Made by a program: the position numbers and the translations under genes. 64,000 bases of DNA, taken from Nephrocerus scutellatus. Its lineage: Eukaryota; Arthropoda; Insecta; Diptera; Pipunculidae. Below are positions 30,820 to 44,514 of this stretch, piece by piece (the first letter of the stretch is position 1; every line of letters starts with the position of its first letter). The notes beneath the pieces were generated by a model. It ran no database searches. It was not told the DNA's origin and saw nothing but the letters and a program-made list of their open reading frames with translations. The stretch covers positions 36,233,260-36,297,259 of the forward strand of contig OX352761.1 of assembly GCA_947095585.1 (NCBI GenBank), written 5' to 3'.

Positions 30820-33197
30820 ACAAGTTTCGAAAGCAAATTGCACTGTTGGACCGTCAAACGGCATCCACGTTGAAATAGGACTAAACAATAATACAGACAC
30901 AAGATTTTTGCTTGACACAGGAGCCTCGATTTGTGTAATTAAAGAAGGTAAAATCGACAAAAGCATTAGAATATTCACAGACAAAATTACAAATATTTTA
31001 GGAATATCAGGAAATCTCCAGACTAAGGGAAAATGTTATCTCGATTTGCATATTGATGAGCTCATCGTCCCATACGAATTTCACGTAGTACCCGATTCTT
31101 TTCCGATTCCAGTTGAAGGAATTATCGGAGCAAATTTTCTTTTAAAATTTAATGCTATAATCGATTTGGAGGAATTTCTATTAAAACTCACGACAGGTAG
31201 TAATACAATTCACTTACCCATATGCTCCCAGCAGCACATAAACACTGTCCTGCTAGCACCAAGGTGCGAAGCAACCTATTTTCTAAGCACAGAGCACACC
31301 GAAGCTCGAGTTTTTGCCCCACAAGAATTAGGTAGAGATGTTTTCATGGCCGGGTCACTATCTACACCCATAAAAGGAAAAATTCCTATTAGAATACTAA
31401 ATGCACGCGATACAACAGTAACTCTTAAATGGGCTGCGCCTTAACTTTACCCGCTTCGGAACATTATATCTTACGCTACCACCAGACAGACAAATCGATA
31501 AGCACCCGAGTTAATAATATATTAAGCGAAATAAATTTTGATACATTAAAGAGTGAGGAAAAAACGGAAATCGAAGCAATATGTTCTAAATACCAAGATA
31601 TCTTTCACGTAGAGGGTGATAAATTAACATATACCAATATTGGAAAGGCAGATATCACGCTTAAAGAAGGAGCATCCCCAAAATATACAAAGCCTTATCG
31701 CCTACCACACACCCAGAAGCAAGATCTAAAGGAAGAAATACGAAATGATAGACTATCGTCACGTTAACGAGCGAATTGAGGATGACAAATTCCCCCTACC
31801 CACATTAAAACATACATCTATGACATGGTAGGAGGAGCAGCTTACTTTTCGTGCATAGATTTAAGCCAGGGATACTATCAAATGGAGTTAGATGCTAATA
31901 GCAGACCAATTACGGCGTTTTCAACAGAAGAGGGTCACTACCAACTAAAACGACTACCGATGGGGCTAAAGATTTCACCCAGCAAATTTTCAAGAATGAT
32001 GTCCATATCGATGTCAGGACTAACATATTCCATAATAAAAACTTAATCCAAGTTTTTGAACGTCTCAGAGAAGTAAATCTCAACATACATCCAGGAAAAT
32101 GTTCTTTCTTGCGCAAAGAAGTGTTATACCTAGGACACGTTATCTCTGACAATGGCATACTACCCGATCCCACTAAATCTATTGCTATGAAAAATTATCC
32201 AATACCTACCAACGCTGATGAGACCAGAAGATTTGTGGCATTTGCAAACTATTATCGTAAATTCATTCCAAATTTCGCTACCATCTCCATTCCACTTAAT
32301 CGATTACTAAAGAAAGATGTCGAGTTCATTTTCAATAAAGATTGCCAAAAATAATTTAATTTGTTAAAAGAAGTCCTCACGAGTCCTAAAATCTTACAAT
32401 TCCCCAATTTTAATGAAGAATTCATTCTACGTACAGATGCGTCAGGTTTCGCTCTTGGAGCAGTGTTATCCAATTCCGATGATAGGCCAATTGCTTACGC
32501 AAGCAAGACTCTTAATAAGGCAGAGAAAAACTATAGCACCATTGAGAAAGAATTACTTGCCATAGTGTGGGAAGTCAAACACTATCGACCCTATCTGTTC
32601 GGAAGAAGATTTAAGATTTTGACAGACCACAGACCCTTAGTGTACTTATTCTCACTAAAAGAACCTATCAGTAGACTAACCAAATTTAGACCTATCAGTA
32701 GACTAACCAAATTTAGACTAGAGGAATACAATTTTTATGTAGAATATTCTCCCGGCAAAGATAATTGTACCGCAGACGCACTTAGCCGTATAAAATTAGA
32801 CTCGGACGATTTAAAACAATTACCTATACGTGTTATAACGAGAGCTCAATCGAAAATCAATAGTTATTATCAAAGTCAAACAGGCGATAAAATAGAAAGT
32901 AAAGATTCGAAAGAAAATCGTATAATAGAACTACTAAAATTACCAGAAAATGGACTGAAAGTCGTGGAGCTGAAGATCGTTGACAATTTTACGGAAGATT
33001 TAGTTATTTACAAGGATATGGACATAATTATAGCCCCAAACAAAGTTTTGGCGTATATTCCAAAAGGGAATTGTTTACTCCTAAATAAATTCAATGAAAG
33101 CACTACAACCCAAGCGGCAGAATTTGGCAAAATACTGTCAAGGGATGGGCAAAAACTCTGCGGATCAAGATCAATTAAGAAAATATATGTTACTTAA
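30820..33197 (+). pseudogene. Protease-RT-RNase H of the nested Gypsy element, inactivated
   Basis: The protease is well kept: FLLDTGAS at about 30905-30928 and EGIIGANFLLKF (about 31117). Reverse transcriptase starts at KPYRLPHTQKQDL, then a deletion removes the segment up to the VNERIEDDKFPLP region and several indels follow. SCIDLSQGYYQM (31858 on) keeps the first catalytic Asp. The segment that should hold YxDD, after SGLTY near 32030, is deleted, so the polymerase is dead. The thumb and connection (NYYRKFIPNF) follow, then a TAA at 32352. RNase H has RTDASGFALGAVLS, TIEKELLAIVW and TDHRPLVYLF. A 27-bp tandem duplication repeats PISRLTKFR (32660-32718). Confidence 0.85.
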
Positions 33198-34385
33198 AAT
33201 GAAATGAAGAAACTTGCAGGTGGCCACTGAGAATGCAAAGTAAATGAATTAAAAAAGATATTAGGAGAAATGTTTAAAGAAAGTAATATTAAAGTGCACA
33301 TTATAGAAAACCATATCGAAGTAACCGATCCTTGTAAGAAGAAATTAATACTAAATGACTACCACATACTTCCAACTAGCGGACATGCCGGAGTAAACCG
33401 TATGTTACAAAAAATAAAGAAAAAATATTTTTGGACAGGAATGCAAAACGATGTGACAACATTTGTTAAGCATTGCCCGATTTGCCAAAGAAACAAATAT
33501 ATCCAGCCTAAAAAACAACCCATGACTATTACATCTACAGCCGAATCAGGTTTTGAAAAATTATATCTAGATTTAGTAGGACCCTTAGAAGAATCAGAAG
33601 AATCCAAGTATATTCTGACAATACAAGACGAACTTACAAAATTTATGGAAGCTATACCACTTCCAAATAAAGAATCTGTCACAGTAGCAAAAGCTTTAGT
33701 AGAAGGTTTTATTTTAAGATATGGAGTACCACTTAGAATAGCATCAGATCAAGGAACAGAGTTTCTAAATCAGGTTTTAAAGGGTTGCTGTAAATTGTTA
33801 AGGATAGAACAATTACAATCTACAGCGTACCATCATGAAAGTATAGGGGCACTAGAAAACTCTCATAAGGTTTTAGGAGCATATCTAAGAAGTTATGTTT
33901 CGGATAAACATACCGATTGGAGCACCTGGTTGCCCTATTATGTTTTCTGTTATAATACTTCTGTACACTCAGAGACGGGTTATACACCTCTCGAACTTAT
34001 ATTCGGAAAGCAGTGTAACTTACCATCAAATTTAACGAAACATATAGAACCAGTATACAACTATGAGGACTACGTAATTGACTTGAAGAATAAATTACAA
34101 GTTGCTCATAGTGATGCTCGAGAAACTCTAATAAAATATAAAAATGCTAGGAAAAAAAAGTATGACATTGATGGGCACACAAAGAGTGCAAATTTCGAAA
34201 TAGGAAGTTTGGTTTTATTGAGAAATGAGGCTAGAAAGAAACTAGATCCAATATATATAGGACCATATGAAGTCTTGTCACAAAATGGTGTAAATTGTGA
34301 AATCAAATACGAAAACAAAAGAATGACAGTACACAAAAATAGACTAAAGCCATTTTTCATATATTTAACGTTAATAAACGTATAA
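33198..34385 (+). CDS. Integrase of the nested Gypsy element
   Basis: Open from 33270 to 34385 (371 residues from the first possible start). It inserts the cDNA into the genome. The HHCC zinc-binding motif is present (H at SGHAG; CPICQRNK). The catalytic triad is visible as YLDLVGP, ASDQGTEF and GALENSHK. The GPY/F-type tail is IYIGPYEVL. The junction with RNase H, at 33195-33270, has stops (ACTTAAAATGAAATGA), so it is no longer fused to the rest of Pol although its own frame is intact. Expression as a separate protein is doubtful. Confidence 0.85.
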
Positions 34386-35107
34386 AAATGATCTAAAAAA
34401 AAATGTCAAAGGGTGAAAGAATGTATCCCCAAATTGTAAATAAATTATAAAAAAAAAAATAAAAAATATATATAAAAGCAATAATAAATAAAAACAAAAA
34501 ACATAGACAATAATGAATACAAACTAAGTAAGTAAAAATAGAATTTAAGTTAAAAGTCTAAATAACTAAGAAAATTAGAATTGGCCTATTAAGAACACGT
34601 TCACATAGTATAGGGAAAACATATCACTTAAGAAAAGTATAATTTAAGGAAATATCTATACAACATAGTTGAAAAAAAAAAAAAAAAAAAAAGCAGATAA
34701 TTTAATTTCTACTCTTACAACATAGTTTTAAAAAGTTTCAACAAATTCATTAACGATTTAAACTTAGAACCAGAAATAAGATTTAAAAATTAATCTCTAG
34801 ACTTACAATTATTACTACAATTACAATTATAATTAAGATTGAATGAATGTATTAAACAAAAAATAAATATATATATTAAACTAAAATTTAACAATAAGAT
34901 ATTAATATACCTACCTAAGTACTTTTCCAAATTAACGTAACCTTTTTACAACCAAAACAAAAATGTATTTCAAAGAAATTGTAAAACAAAAAAAAAACAA
35001 AAAATCTCCCACCTGGTAATCAAACCAGAAAATGATACACGAGTGGCGCCTAAAAAGAAGAAATCACGATGTGTCATGATTTCTCCTTTTTCCCCCAGGA
35101 AGAGTGG
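34386..35107. other. AT-rich 3' region of the nested Gypsy element
   Basis: About 720 bp of very AT-rich sequence with A runs and no open frame of note. No env is present. It ends in CCCCCAGGAAGAGTGG, the likely polypurine tract. Confidence 0.7.
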
Positions 35108-35898
35108 TGTGAAGGGAGCATACCAGCGCTAACATAGTATTCAAGGTTAGATCGATTAATTATTCATATAGTCCCGATTCATTGCATTCCTCATAATGCC
35201 ATCTGCATATGAACCGCAATTAAAATAGTACAGCATAAACACTCAACGAGTGAATAAACAAAAAAAGAGTCTTATTACTTTGTCAGCACACTTCATGCCT
35301 GAGCATGACAGCATACAAAGTAGTGAGAGTACGATCGGCGGTCGTTAGCCTATGACAACAAACAAAATGCATAGAAAGCATTATAGGCGAGCGAGCGCTG
35401 ATCATAAAACAAAGTAAATAACGTTCGGTCACTTACCCGTGCTGTGCATGGCGTTGACCTAACATGCAATAAAATTATAAACAATATAGTTCACTTGCCT
35501 TGCCAAAATGCTGACCAGCACTAATCGATCTAACTAGTATACATGTGTATACTTTTATATGTATTCTTATTAAATTGTGTAGTATGTTTTAAGTCTTTGA
35601 ACACCTATAAATAAGCAACAAGAATCAAATAAAACTCACTTCTAATTAGAACGTCAAAGCAATACCACCGGTGTTTTCTTAGGCTTGCGAGCCTTAAACT
35701 CTAAAGGCATTAGCAGGAGCCTCTCTATTTGGAATCCCACCTTGAGTGCAGGAAACTGCCCCAAAGGTCCAAGTCTCAGGCGTAATAGGCTTGACTAGTG
35801 GAAACCAATACGAGACATCAAGGAGCGTTATTCTTTACATGGCGATCCTGATCTAAATTCCGAATACCTTTACATGGCGATCCTGCCATACCTTTACA
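35108..35898 (+). mobile_element. 3' LTR of the nested Gypsy element
   Basis: 791 bp, the same ends as the 5' LTR, with about nine single-base differences seen by eye (for example TAGTCCCG for TAGTGCCG). Followed by the CATG target duplication. Confidence 0.92.
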
Positions 35899-35902
35899 CA
35901 TG

Positions 35903-36356
35903 TACAAGTAGCTTCACGTGTTATAAATGTAAGCAAAAGCATCATTCGCTCTTGCAAAATGAATCAACAAATTCAACACAGACTAAGGATTTGTGGTCAC
36001 CGGGAACAACCCAGTCATCAGCTCAACAAGCAGAATCGTATGCACAAAGACCACAACTCGCTTCACCAGAACAGCCAACGGATTCCACCCAAATGATGTC
36101 AACATATAGCACTTACTTAGCCGAGTCCAACACAGTTCAGACTGTGCTTCTCGCTACTGCACTGATTAAGGTAGTCCCGAAAGTTGGCCAACAGGTGGTC
36201 TTGCGTGCGCTTTTAGATGCGGGATCAGAAACATCCCTAAGAATCTGCTTTCCAACTACTAAGATTGAAAAAAGAGAAGGCCACCGTATTGGTTCTGGGA
36301 GTCGGAGGAACGAAAACGGGTGTCTCCAAACACAAAGTATCCTTCACGATAAATGT
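35903..36356 (+). pseudogene. Unit 3 gag C-terminus and protease
   Basis: Continuation of unit 3 after the Gypsy insertion. The second knuckle is CYKCKQKHHSLL, then a Q/S/T-rich linker and the protease site LLDAGSETS (about 36215), unlike the DPG of units 1, 5, 6 and 7. The shared frameshift after the active site is present. A deletion at about 36356 jumps from the protease to the middle of RT. Confidence 0.85.
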
Positions 36357-38260
36357 CATTTGATGACAATAACGCAATCAAAACCTTGGGAATCCAATGG
36401 CATCCAGGAAGGGAAACATTTTCATTCAAAATAATGCTTCCAGAACAAACGAGAGCAACAAAAAGAACAATTCTCTCAGACATCGCTCGGCTCTATGACC
36501 CCTTGGGATGGATTTCCCCGTGCAACATTCTTGGCAAAATCCTTATGCAAGAAATATGGAAGGCACACCAATCATGGGATGAAGAACTGTCAGAAGCAAT
36601 CGTTACGACGTGGTATTCCTTGAAAGCAGAACTTATAGCACTAAATGACATAGAAATTCTACGATGGATACATTGCACCAACGAATCTATTATTGAAATC
36701 CACGGATTTTGTGACGCTTCCGAAAGGGCATACGCTGCAGCAGTGTATATTCGTGCTATCAACGGAACGTCAGTACACACTAGTTTACTTTTGTCAAAAA
36801 CTAGAGCGCACCTCTTAAAACCAAACCTCTTGCACGGTTAGAATTGTGCGGAGCTGTACTATTGTAACATTTGTTGCTACACACCATCGAGACCATGGAA
36901 CTACAAAGGGCACGAATCTACGCTTGGTCAGATTCACAAATCACTCTGGGTTGGAGCACCATATACGCGAACCACATTTGTTGCCAACAGAGTTGCTGAA
37001 ATCCAAGAACTGACTGATGTTAAATGCTGGAGATACGTCCCGGCCAAAGACAATCCAGCGGACATCGCATCAAGGGGGCTGTCGCCCAGGGAGCTGATCA
37101 CTAAACGGCCCGGAATACCTACAAACATTTGAAGAGCAATCTTACCCCATGTATGATATAGACCACACAGATCTTGAGACGAAAGCGTCCAAATTTCATG
37201 GGAGGTGAATGAACTGTTGTCCAGATTTTCGTCATTACAGCGACTAATACGAACTACAGCGTATTGGCTTCGCTTCATCAATAACGCTCGTAAAATATCG
37301 GAGCGGGTGTCTGGGCGCTCTCAGTAGAAGAACTAACCTGTGCTTAAAGGCAACTGATATTCATAGTACAGCAGGAGTTCTTCAGTGAGGAGATTAGTCA
37401 ACTCGCCAACAATGAAATAGTGCATAAGGGCAGTAAATTGGCTAGACTTTTTACCTTCACAGAACATTTTAACGACACTCATAATCCATGATGTTCACAT
37501 GAGACTGTTGCATGCTGGTCAACAATTAATGATGGCAACTCTTCGCGCAGAATATTGGGTCCTTCAACTAAAATTAAATGTTAAAAAATGCATCCACAAG
37601 TGTCTCAAATGTTTTTGATACACGGCATCGATGAAGCAGCAAAAAATGGGAAACCTCCCAGCCCCGCGAGTGAATAAAGCTCGACCATTCCAAACATCTG
37701 GGGTGGATTATGCTGGACCTGTTCAACTAAAGGCATGGAAGGGACGCTGTAACAAAATCACGAAGGCCTATATTGCTATTTTTATCTGTTTCTGTACGAA
37801 AGCGGTTCATCTTGAACTGGTTAGCGACTGCAGTACGTCTGCCATTCAGGCGCTTTACCGCCCGGCGTGGCATTTGCACCGACCTGTATAGTGATTGTGG
37901 AACTAATTTCCAAGGAGCCGCAAAAATCATTGATCTAGAAAAACCACATCTACTAAGGCAGTGGGCCGAAGACATCGCGACTCAACTGCAGAAAAACGGA
38001 ACTACGTGGCACTTCAACCCTTCGGCAGCACCACATATTGGGGGGCTCTGGGAAGCGGGAGTAAAATCAATGAAAGACCACTTGAAGAGATTGCAAAGCA
38101 ACAAAGAGGCATCATCAAATTAAAAAAAAGATGCGTCAGCAAATACCAGCAGCAACTCCAATTCATCGAAGAAGATTCGCTGCGTCGCAATTTTGGTCTA
38201 ATGACACTCCACGAGTTCATCGCTTTGCCAGCCCATCCCACAATGTTGTTCTAATTACAC
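36357..38260 (+). pseudogene. Unit 3 RT C-terminus, RNase H, integrase
   Basis: RT resumes at SFDDNNAIKTLGIQW, so the YVDD core is deleted. It is open to 36841 through LYDPLGWISPCNILGKILM and HGFCDASERAY. RNase H part 2 has an 11-bp deletion near 36950. Integrase keeps VDYAGPVQLKAW, but with the shared frameshift before SDCGTNF and the shared TAA after the Glu region. From about 37105 on it is almost the same as unit 4 from 42299. Confidence 0.85.
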
Positions 38261-38362
38261 TCCACGAGTCTATCGCATTGCCAGCCCATCCGACACCAAA
38301 CTGAATCATGCTGGCGACATACTTTGTGCACTATATAAACAAACACACGGTGGGCAAATGCA

Positions 38363-38820
38363 TGTATTCATAATCAGCCATGTCATCAATAATTAAATAT
38401 ATAATTAATTCAAAGTGTGGAATTTGTTGGATTGGATATAAACTTAAGAGTTGGCAAAGCGAAGAACGAGTAAGTCAGTCGTCATCCAACATCCAATTCA
38501 GAACATCGCGCCTTTCTCAATCGTCCGTCGTCAATTAAATCTTTCTCAGTCGTCCGTCGTCAATTAAATCCTTCTCAATCGTCCGTCGTCAATCATTCTC
38601 AATCGTCCGTCATCAAGTTAATGAATAGTATTGAATATTAAATTATAAATTAAGTCTACATTTACTCAAAATAAAGAGAAAAATTCATAACTAATAGAAG
38701 ACAAAAAATTGTGTTGTTTTCTTTCAATTTTGATTTATTTTTGAACGAAGATTTCCATTCGAGGAAGTCTGTCTAAATTTGAAAATTGCCCTTAGAACCA
38801 ACAAATCCAGGCGGCAAACA
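38363..38820 (+). mobile_element. BEL LTR 4
   Basis: 458 bp. It shares TTTCTCAGTCGTCCG and AATTTGAAAATTGCC with LTR 5 only, and the two look identical by eye. Confidence 0.88.
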
Positions 38821-39320
38821 TTGGTCCTTCGAGCCGGATATAAAGATTTAAGGATTTAAGGATTTGTAAGTGCGCAACGAATTTGTAACATAACACAGTG
38901 AGTGTTATCGGTATATTCTTCGGTGAACTAATCGACTGATCAACAAAGTGAGTGTCATCAGTTTAAAATAACACAGTGAGTGTTATCGGTATATTCTTCG
39001 GTGAACTAATCGACTGATCAACACAGTGAGTGTCATCAGTTTAATACAACACAGTGAGTGTTATCGGTATATTCTTCGGTGAATTAATCGACTGATCAAC
39101 ACAGTGAGTGTCATCAGCTTAATATAACACAGTGAGTGTTATCGATGAACTTTTCAACTGAACCTAACACAAACAACGGAAAGAGGCTGGTACAACGGGG
39201 GAGCAACGACCAAAATTCAGGTGTGTGGCAATTTTCTTTACATTTTTTATAATTTAAAAAACATAAACCGTCAATCAATTAAGACTTGTGTGTGTGAGTA
39301 TATATCATATTATTGTTGTC

Positions 39321-40660
39321 ATGAGTAAAACTAAAATGTCCGCGGTAATAGACGCGATTCAGACAATCGCATTAGAGTTGAAGTCTGACTACGAGGCTTA
39401 TCAAAAGTTAGGTGTGCGAAAACAATCAGTCCACATGAATGAGGCGCGGCTGACGAACCTAGAGACCTCATTTGCTGAAGCGAGAACTTTACACCAAAAT
39501 ATTGTGTAAGCTCCCAGTGAAGAAGCGAAAACAAAATACATGGAAGCTCGCACATTCCATGAATTAAAGGAACTGTTTTTAGCATATCAGTATGATTTAA
39601 AGGAGCAGCTCACAACCGCCGAGAGCCCAAGCTTCATCAACAAATCGATTGCAGCATCAAAGATTCTGTCGGTTGAACTAAAGCTCCCTCCGATGACAAT
39701 CCCCAATTTTGATGGCTCTTTAAATCTGTGGCCCGAATTCAAGGCTTTATTCGAAAGCCTAGTCGCCAAAAATTCTTCAATTTCTGAGGAATAAAAGCTT
39801 CAGTATTTAAAGGGCAACCTAAACGGTGAAGCAGCGCGTATGTTACGAAACACTGATACTAATTTTGAAACCACATGGGCTTTGCTAGTGAAGCGTTTTC
39901 AAAACGTCCGCTTGTTAAAGGACAATCAGTTCAAGTTGCTATTCGATCAGCAGAAAATGTTTCAAGAATCACCTGATGATTTAAAACTGCTTCTTGACAC
40001 CACAAACGAAGCCAAACAGTCTTTAAAAAATCTTGGTGTGTCAGTGGATGCGTGGGAAGATGTGCTGATTTATCACACAGTGCAAGGGCTTCCGTCTACC
40101 ACTCGCGGTATTTGGGAATCCCACATTGCGACGCATGCGGATTCGTCGAAATCAAATGAATTCACTCCAGGTACAGTGCGTACACATAACTCCACAATTT
40201 TAAAATGTCCCATGTGCCAAGGGTCCTATGCGATCCGAAACTGTCCCAAATTTAAAGCTCTAAGCCCCGCGAAGAGACAGGACATAGTGAAAATATATAA
40301 GCTATATTTCAACTGTCTCTCTAATACTCAATATACCAGAGCATGTACAAGTAGCTTCACGTGTTATAAATGTAAGCAAAAGCATCATTCGCTCTTGCAA
40401 AATGAATCAACAAATTCAACACAGACTAAGGATTTGTGGTCACCGGGAACAACCCAGTCATCAGCTCAACAAGCAGAATCGTATGCACAAAGACCACAAC
40501 TCGCTTCACCAGAACAGCCAACGGATTCTACCCAAATGATGTCAACATATAGCACTTACTTAGCCGAGTCCAACACAGTTCAGACTGTGCTTCTCGCTAC
40601 TGCACTGATTAAGGTAGTCCCGAAAGTTGGCCAACCGGTGGTCTTGCGTGCGCTTTTAGC
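39321..40660 (+). pseudogene. Unit 4 gag (two nonsense codons)
   Basis: ATG at 39321 and the shared TAA after the QxIV codons (39507-39509). A second stop, private to this unit, is GAGGAATAA at about 39787-39795 where unit 7 has GAACAA. The frame then runs open from 39840 through WALLVKRFQNV, both knuckles (CPMCQGSYAIRNC, CYKCKQKHHSLL) and the linker. It shares SNEFTPGT and the knuckle Tyr with unit 7, so the two are the same Gag subtype. Confidence 0.85.
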
Positions 40661-43455
40661 CAAGCCAAGAAGTCGTTGCTTTCACCAGAAGATAAACAGT
40701 GTGAATTATATTTTGTCGAACTCATCAACGTCAGGCTGATGGGAAATATGTGGTTCAGCTCCCATTCAAGGAAGGAAGGCGACCCTCAATCGGACGATCG
40801 TATAATTCAGCGAGGATTAGATATCTTCAACTGTAGAAAAAATTCCATTCCAACAAATTTTTCCATCAGGAATACAAAAAGGTCATTGATGAATATAAAG
40901 ACTTGGGCCATATGACAGAGATAAATACCATGTCGTTGGGAGACCACTATTTCGTTCCACACCACGCGGTGATAAAAGAATCCAGTTCCACCACCAAGAT
41001 GCGAATTGTATTTGATGCATCATGCAAATCGTCAGATGGTACGTTACTAAACGACCATTTACTCGTTGCTCCAAGGTTGCAAGACGATATATTCGAACAC
41101 GTCACTCGATTTCGAAAACATAAGGTCGCATTTATAGCCGACATCAATAAAATGTACAGGCAAATTTGGGTGCCTCCAAATGATTCGGCTTATCAACTTA
41201 TCTTGTGGAGAGATAAAAATGACGAAGATATAAAAGCGTACCGTCTGAATACCGTCACCTTTGGCACGGCTGCAGCACCTAACTTGGCTGTTCGCACATT
41301 TCAACAACTGGCTACAGATGAACGAGACGACTATCCGCTGGCATTGAAAATTGCCAAGGAAAATTTCTATGTAGACGATATCATTCATGGGGCAGACTCA
41401 GTCAGTGAGGCTCTGGAGATGCAGCACCAACTCATTTCCATGTTGAACAAGGGAGGATTTCCATTAACGAAATGGGCAAGTAACAGCGCAAGGTTGTTAG
41501 AAGCCGTTCCAGAAGAAGACCGAGAAATAGGGATACCATTGTCATTTGATGACAATAACGCAATCAAAACCTTGGGAATCCAATGGCATCCAGGAAGGGA
41601 AACATTTTCATTCAAAATAATGCTTCCAGAACAAACGAGAGCAACAAAAAGAACAATTCTCTCAGACATCGCTCGGCTCTATGACCCCTTGGGATGGATT
41701 TCCCGTGCAACATTCTTGGCAAAATCCTAATGCAAGAAATATGGAAGGCACACCAATCATGGGATGAGGAACTGTCAGAAGCAATCGTTACGACGTGGTG
41801 TTCCTTGGAAGCAGAACTTATAGCACTAAATGACATTGAAATTCTACGATGGATACATTGCACCAACGAATCTATTATTGAAATCCACGGATTTTGTGAC
41901 GCTTCCGAAAGAGCATACGCTGCAGCAGTGTATATTCGTGCTATCAACGGAACGTCAATACACACTAGTTTACTTTTGTCAAAAACTAGAGTCGCACCTC
42001 TTAAAACCAAATCTCTTGCACGGTTAGAATTGTGCGGAGCTGTACTATTGTCACATTTGTTGCTACACACCTTCGAGACCATGGAACTACAAAGGGCACG
42101 AATCTACGCTTGGTCAGATTCACAAATCACTCTGGCTTGGATTAAGGCAGCACCATATACGCGAACGACATTTGTTGCCAACAGAGTTGCTGAAATCCAA
42201 GAACTGACTGATGTTAAATGCTGGAGCTACGTCCCGTCCAAAGACAATCCAGCGGACATCGCATCAAGGGGGCTGTCGCCCAGGGAGCTGATCACTAAAC
42301 GGCCCGGAATACCTACAAACATTTGAAGAGCAATCTTACCCCATGTATGATATAGACCACACAGATCTTGAGACGAAAGCGTCCAAATTTCATGGGAGGT
42401 GAATGAACTGTTGTCCAGATTTTCGTCATTACAGCGACTAATACGAACTACAGCGTATTGGCTTCGCTTCATCAATAACGCTCGTAAAATATCGGAGCGG
42501 GTGTCTGGGCGCTCTCAGTAGAAGAACTAACCTGTGCTTAAAGGCAACTGATATTCATAGTACAGCAGGAGTTCTTCAGTGAGGAGATTAGTCAACTCGC
42601 CAACAATGAAATAGTGCATAAGGGCAGTAAATTGGCTAGACTTTTTACCTTCACAGAACATTTTAACGACACTCATAATCCATGATGTTCACATGAGACT
42701 GTTGCATGCTGGTCAACAATTAATGATGGCAACTCTTCGCGCAGAATATTGGGTCCTTCAACTAAAATTAAATGTTAAAAAATGCATCCACAAGTGTCTC
42801 AAATGTTTTTGATACACGGCATCGATGAAGCAGCAAAAAATGGGAAACCTCCCAGCCCCGCGAGTGAATAAAGCTCGACCATTCCAAACATCTGGGGTGG
42901 ATTATGCTGGACCTGTTCAACTAAAGGCATGGAAGGGACGCTGTAACAAAATCACGAAGGCCTATATTGCTATTTTTATCTGTTTCTGTACGAAAGCGGT
43001 TCATCTTGAACTGGTTAGCGACTGCAGTACGTCTGCCATTCAGGCGCTTTACCGCCCGGCGTGGCATTTGCACCGACCTGTATAGTGATTGTGGAACTAA
43101 TTTCCAAGGAGCCGCAAAAATCATTGATCTAGAAAAACCACATCTACTAAGGCAGTGGGCCGAAGACATCGCGACTCAACTGCAGAAAAACGGAACTACG
43201 TGGCACTTCAACCCTTCGGCAGCACCACATATTGGGGGGCTCTGGGAAGCGGGAGTAAAATCAATGAAAGACCACTTGAAGAGATTGCAAAGCAACAAAG
43301 AGGCATCATCAAATTAAAAAAAAGATGCGTCAGCAAATACCAGCAGCAACTCCAATTCATCGAAGAAGATTCGCTGCGTCGCAATTTTGGTCTAATGACA
43401 CTCCACGAGTTCATCGCTTTGCCAGCCCATCCCACAATGTTGTTCTAATTACACT
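40661..43455 (+). pseudogene. Unit 4 pol (protease deleted)
   Basis: A deletion at about 40660 joins VVLRALL directly to AKKSLLSPEDKQ, removing the protease active site and the LLGADVF segment. RT is open 40903-41730 with FVPHHAVIKESSSTTKMRIVFDASC, ADINKMYRQIW and intact YVDD. One C is missing at ATTTCCCGTGC (41700), shifting WISPCNILGK to a dead end. RNase H is open 41694-42326 including RVAPLKTKSLARLELCGA and [12 protein letters not shown]. Integrase carries VDYAGP, the shared frameshift and GGLWEAGVKSM. Confidence 0.85.
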
Positions 43456-43556
43456 CCACGAGTCTATCGCATTGCCAGCCCATCCGACACCAAACTGAAT
43501 CATGCTGGCGACATACTTTGTGCACTATATAAACAAACACACGGTGGGCAAATGCA

Positions 43557-44014
43557 TGTATTCATAATCAGCCATGTCATCAATAATTAAATATATAATT
43601 AATTCAAAGTGTGGAATTTGTTGGATTGGATATAAACTTAAGAGTTGGCAAAGCGAAGAACGAGTAAGTCAGTCGTCATCCAACATCCAATTCAGAACAT
43701 CGCGCCTTTCTCAATCGTCCGTCGTCAATTAAATCTTTCTCAGTCGTCCGTCGTCAATTAAATCCTTCTCAATCGTCCGTCGTCAATCATTCTCAATCGT
43801 CCGTCATCAAGTTAATGAATAGTATTGAATATTAAATTATAAATTAAGTCTACATTTACTCAAAATAAAGAGAAAAATTCATAACTAATAGAAGACAAAA
43901 AATTGTGTTGTTTTCTTTCAATTTTGATTTATTTTTGAACGAAGATTTCCATTCGAGGAAGTCTGTCTAAATTTGAAAATTGCCCTTAGAACCAACAAAT
44001 CCAGGCGGCAAACA
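43557..44014 (+). mobile_element. BEL LTR 5
   Basis: 458 bp, by eye the same as LTR 4 at an offset of 5194 bp. The flanking pol end and leader also match LTR 4's flanks. Confidence 0.88.
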
Positions 44015-44514
44015 TTGGTCCTTCGAGCCGGATATAAAGATTTAAGGATTTAAGGATTTGTAAGTGCGCAACGAATTTGTAACATAACACAGTGAGTGTT
44101 ATCGGTATATTCTTCGGTGAACTAATCGACTGATCAACAAAGTGAGTGTCATCAGTTTAAAATAACACAGTGAGTGTTATCGGTATATTCTTCGGTGAAC
44201 TAATCGACTGATCAACACAGTGAGTGTCATCAGTTTAATACAACACAGTGAGTGTTATCGGTATATTCTTCGGTGAATTAATCGACTGATCAACACAGTG
44301 AGTGTCATCAGCTTAATATAACACAGTGAGTGTTATCGATGAACTTTTCAACTGAACCTAACACAAACAACGGAAAGAGGCTGGTACAACGGGGGAGCAA
44401 CGACCAAAATTCAGGTGTGTGGCAATTTTCTTTACATTTTTTATAATTTAAAAAACATAAACCGTCAATCAATTAAGACTTGTGTGTGTGAGTATATATC
44501 ATATTATTGTTGTC

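Larger units (their letters stand above)
27771..35898 (+). mobile_element. Gypsy LTR retrotransposon nested in BEL unit 3
   Basis: 8128 bp with target duplication CATG (27767-27770 and 35899-35902). The LTRs are 791 bp each with about nine visible differences (roughly 1%), so it is recent. The order is LTR, PBS, two small 5' ORFs, gag, protease, RT, RNase H, integrase, AT-rich 3' region, polypurine tract, LTR. There is no env. It is absent from every other array unit, so it entered after the array formed. Confidence 0.95.

Noticed and set aside
34386..35107. Possible env gene at the 3' end of the nested Gypsy element
   Set aside because: The region is AT-rich with no open frame, signal peptide or transmembrane segment.
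35874..36434. A 186-codon open frame starting in the Gypsy LTR and running into BEL gag
   Set aside because: It is a chance fusion across the insertion boundary at 35898/35903. Its first ~10 codons are LTR sequence.
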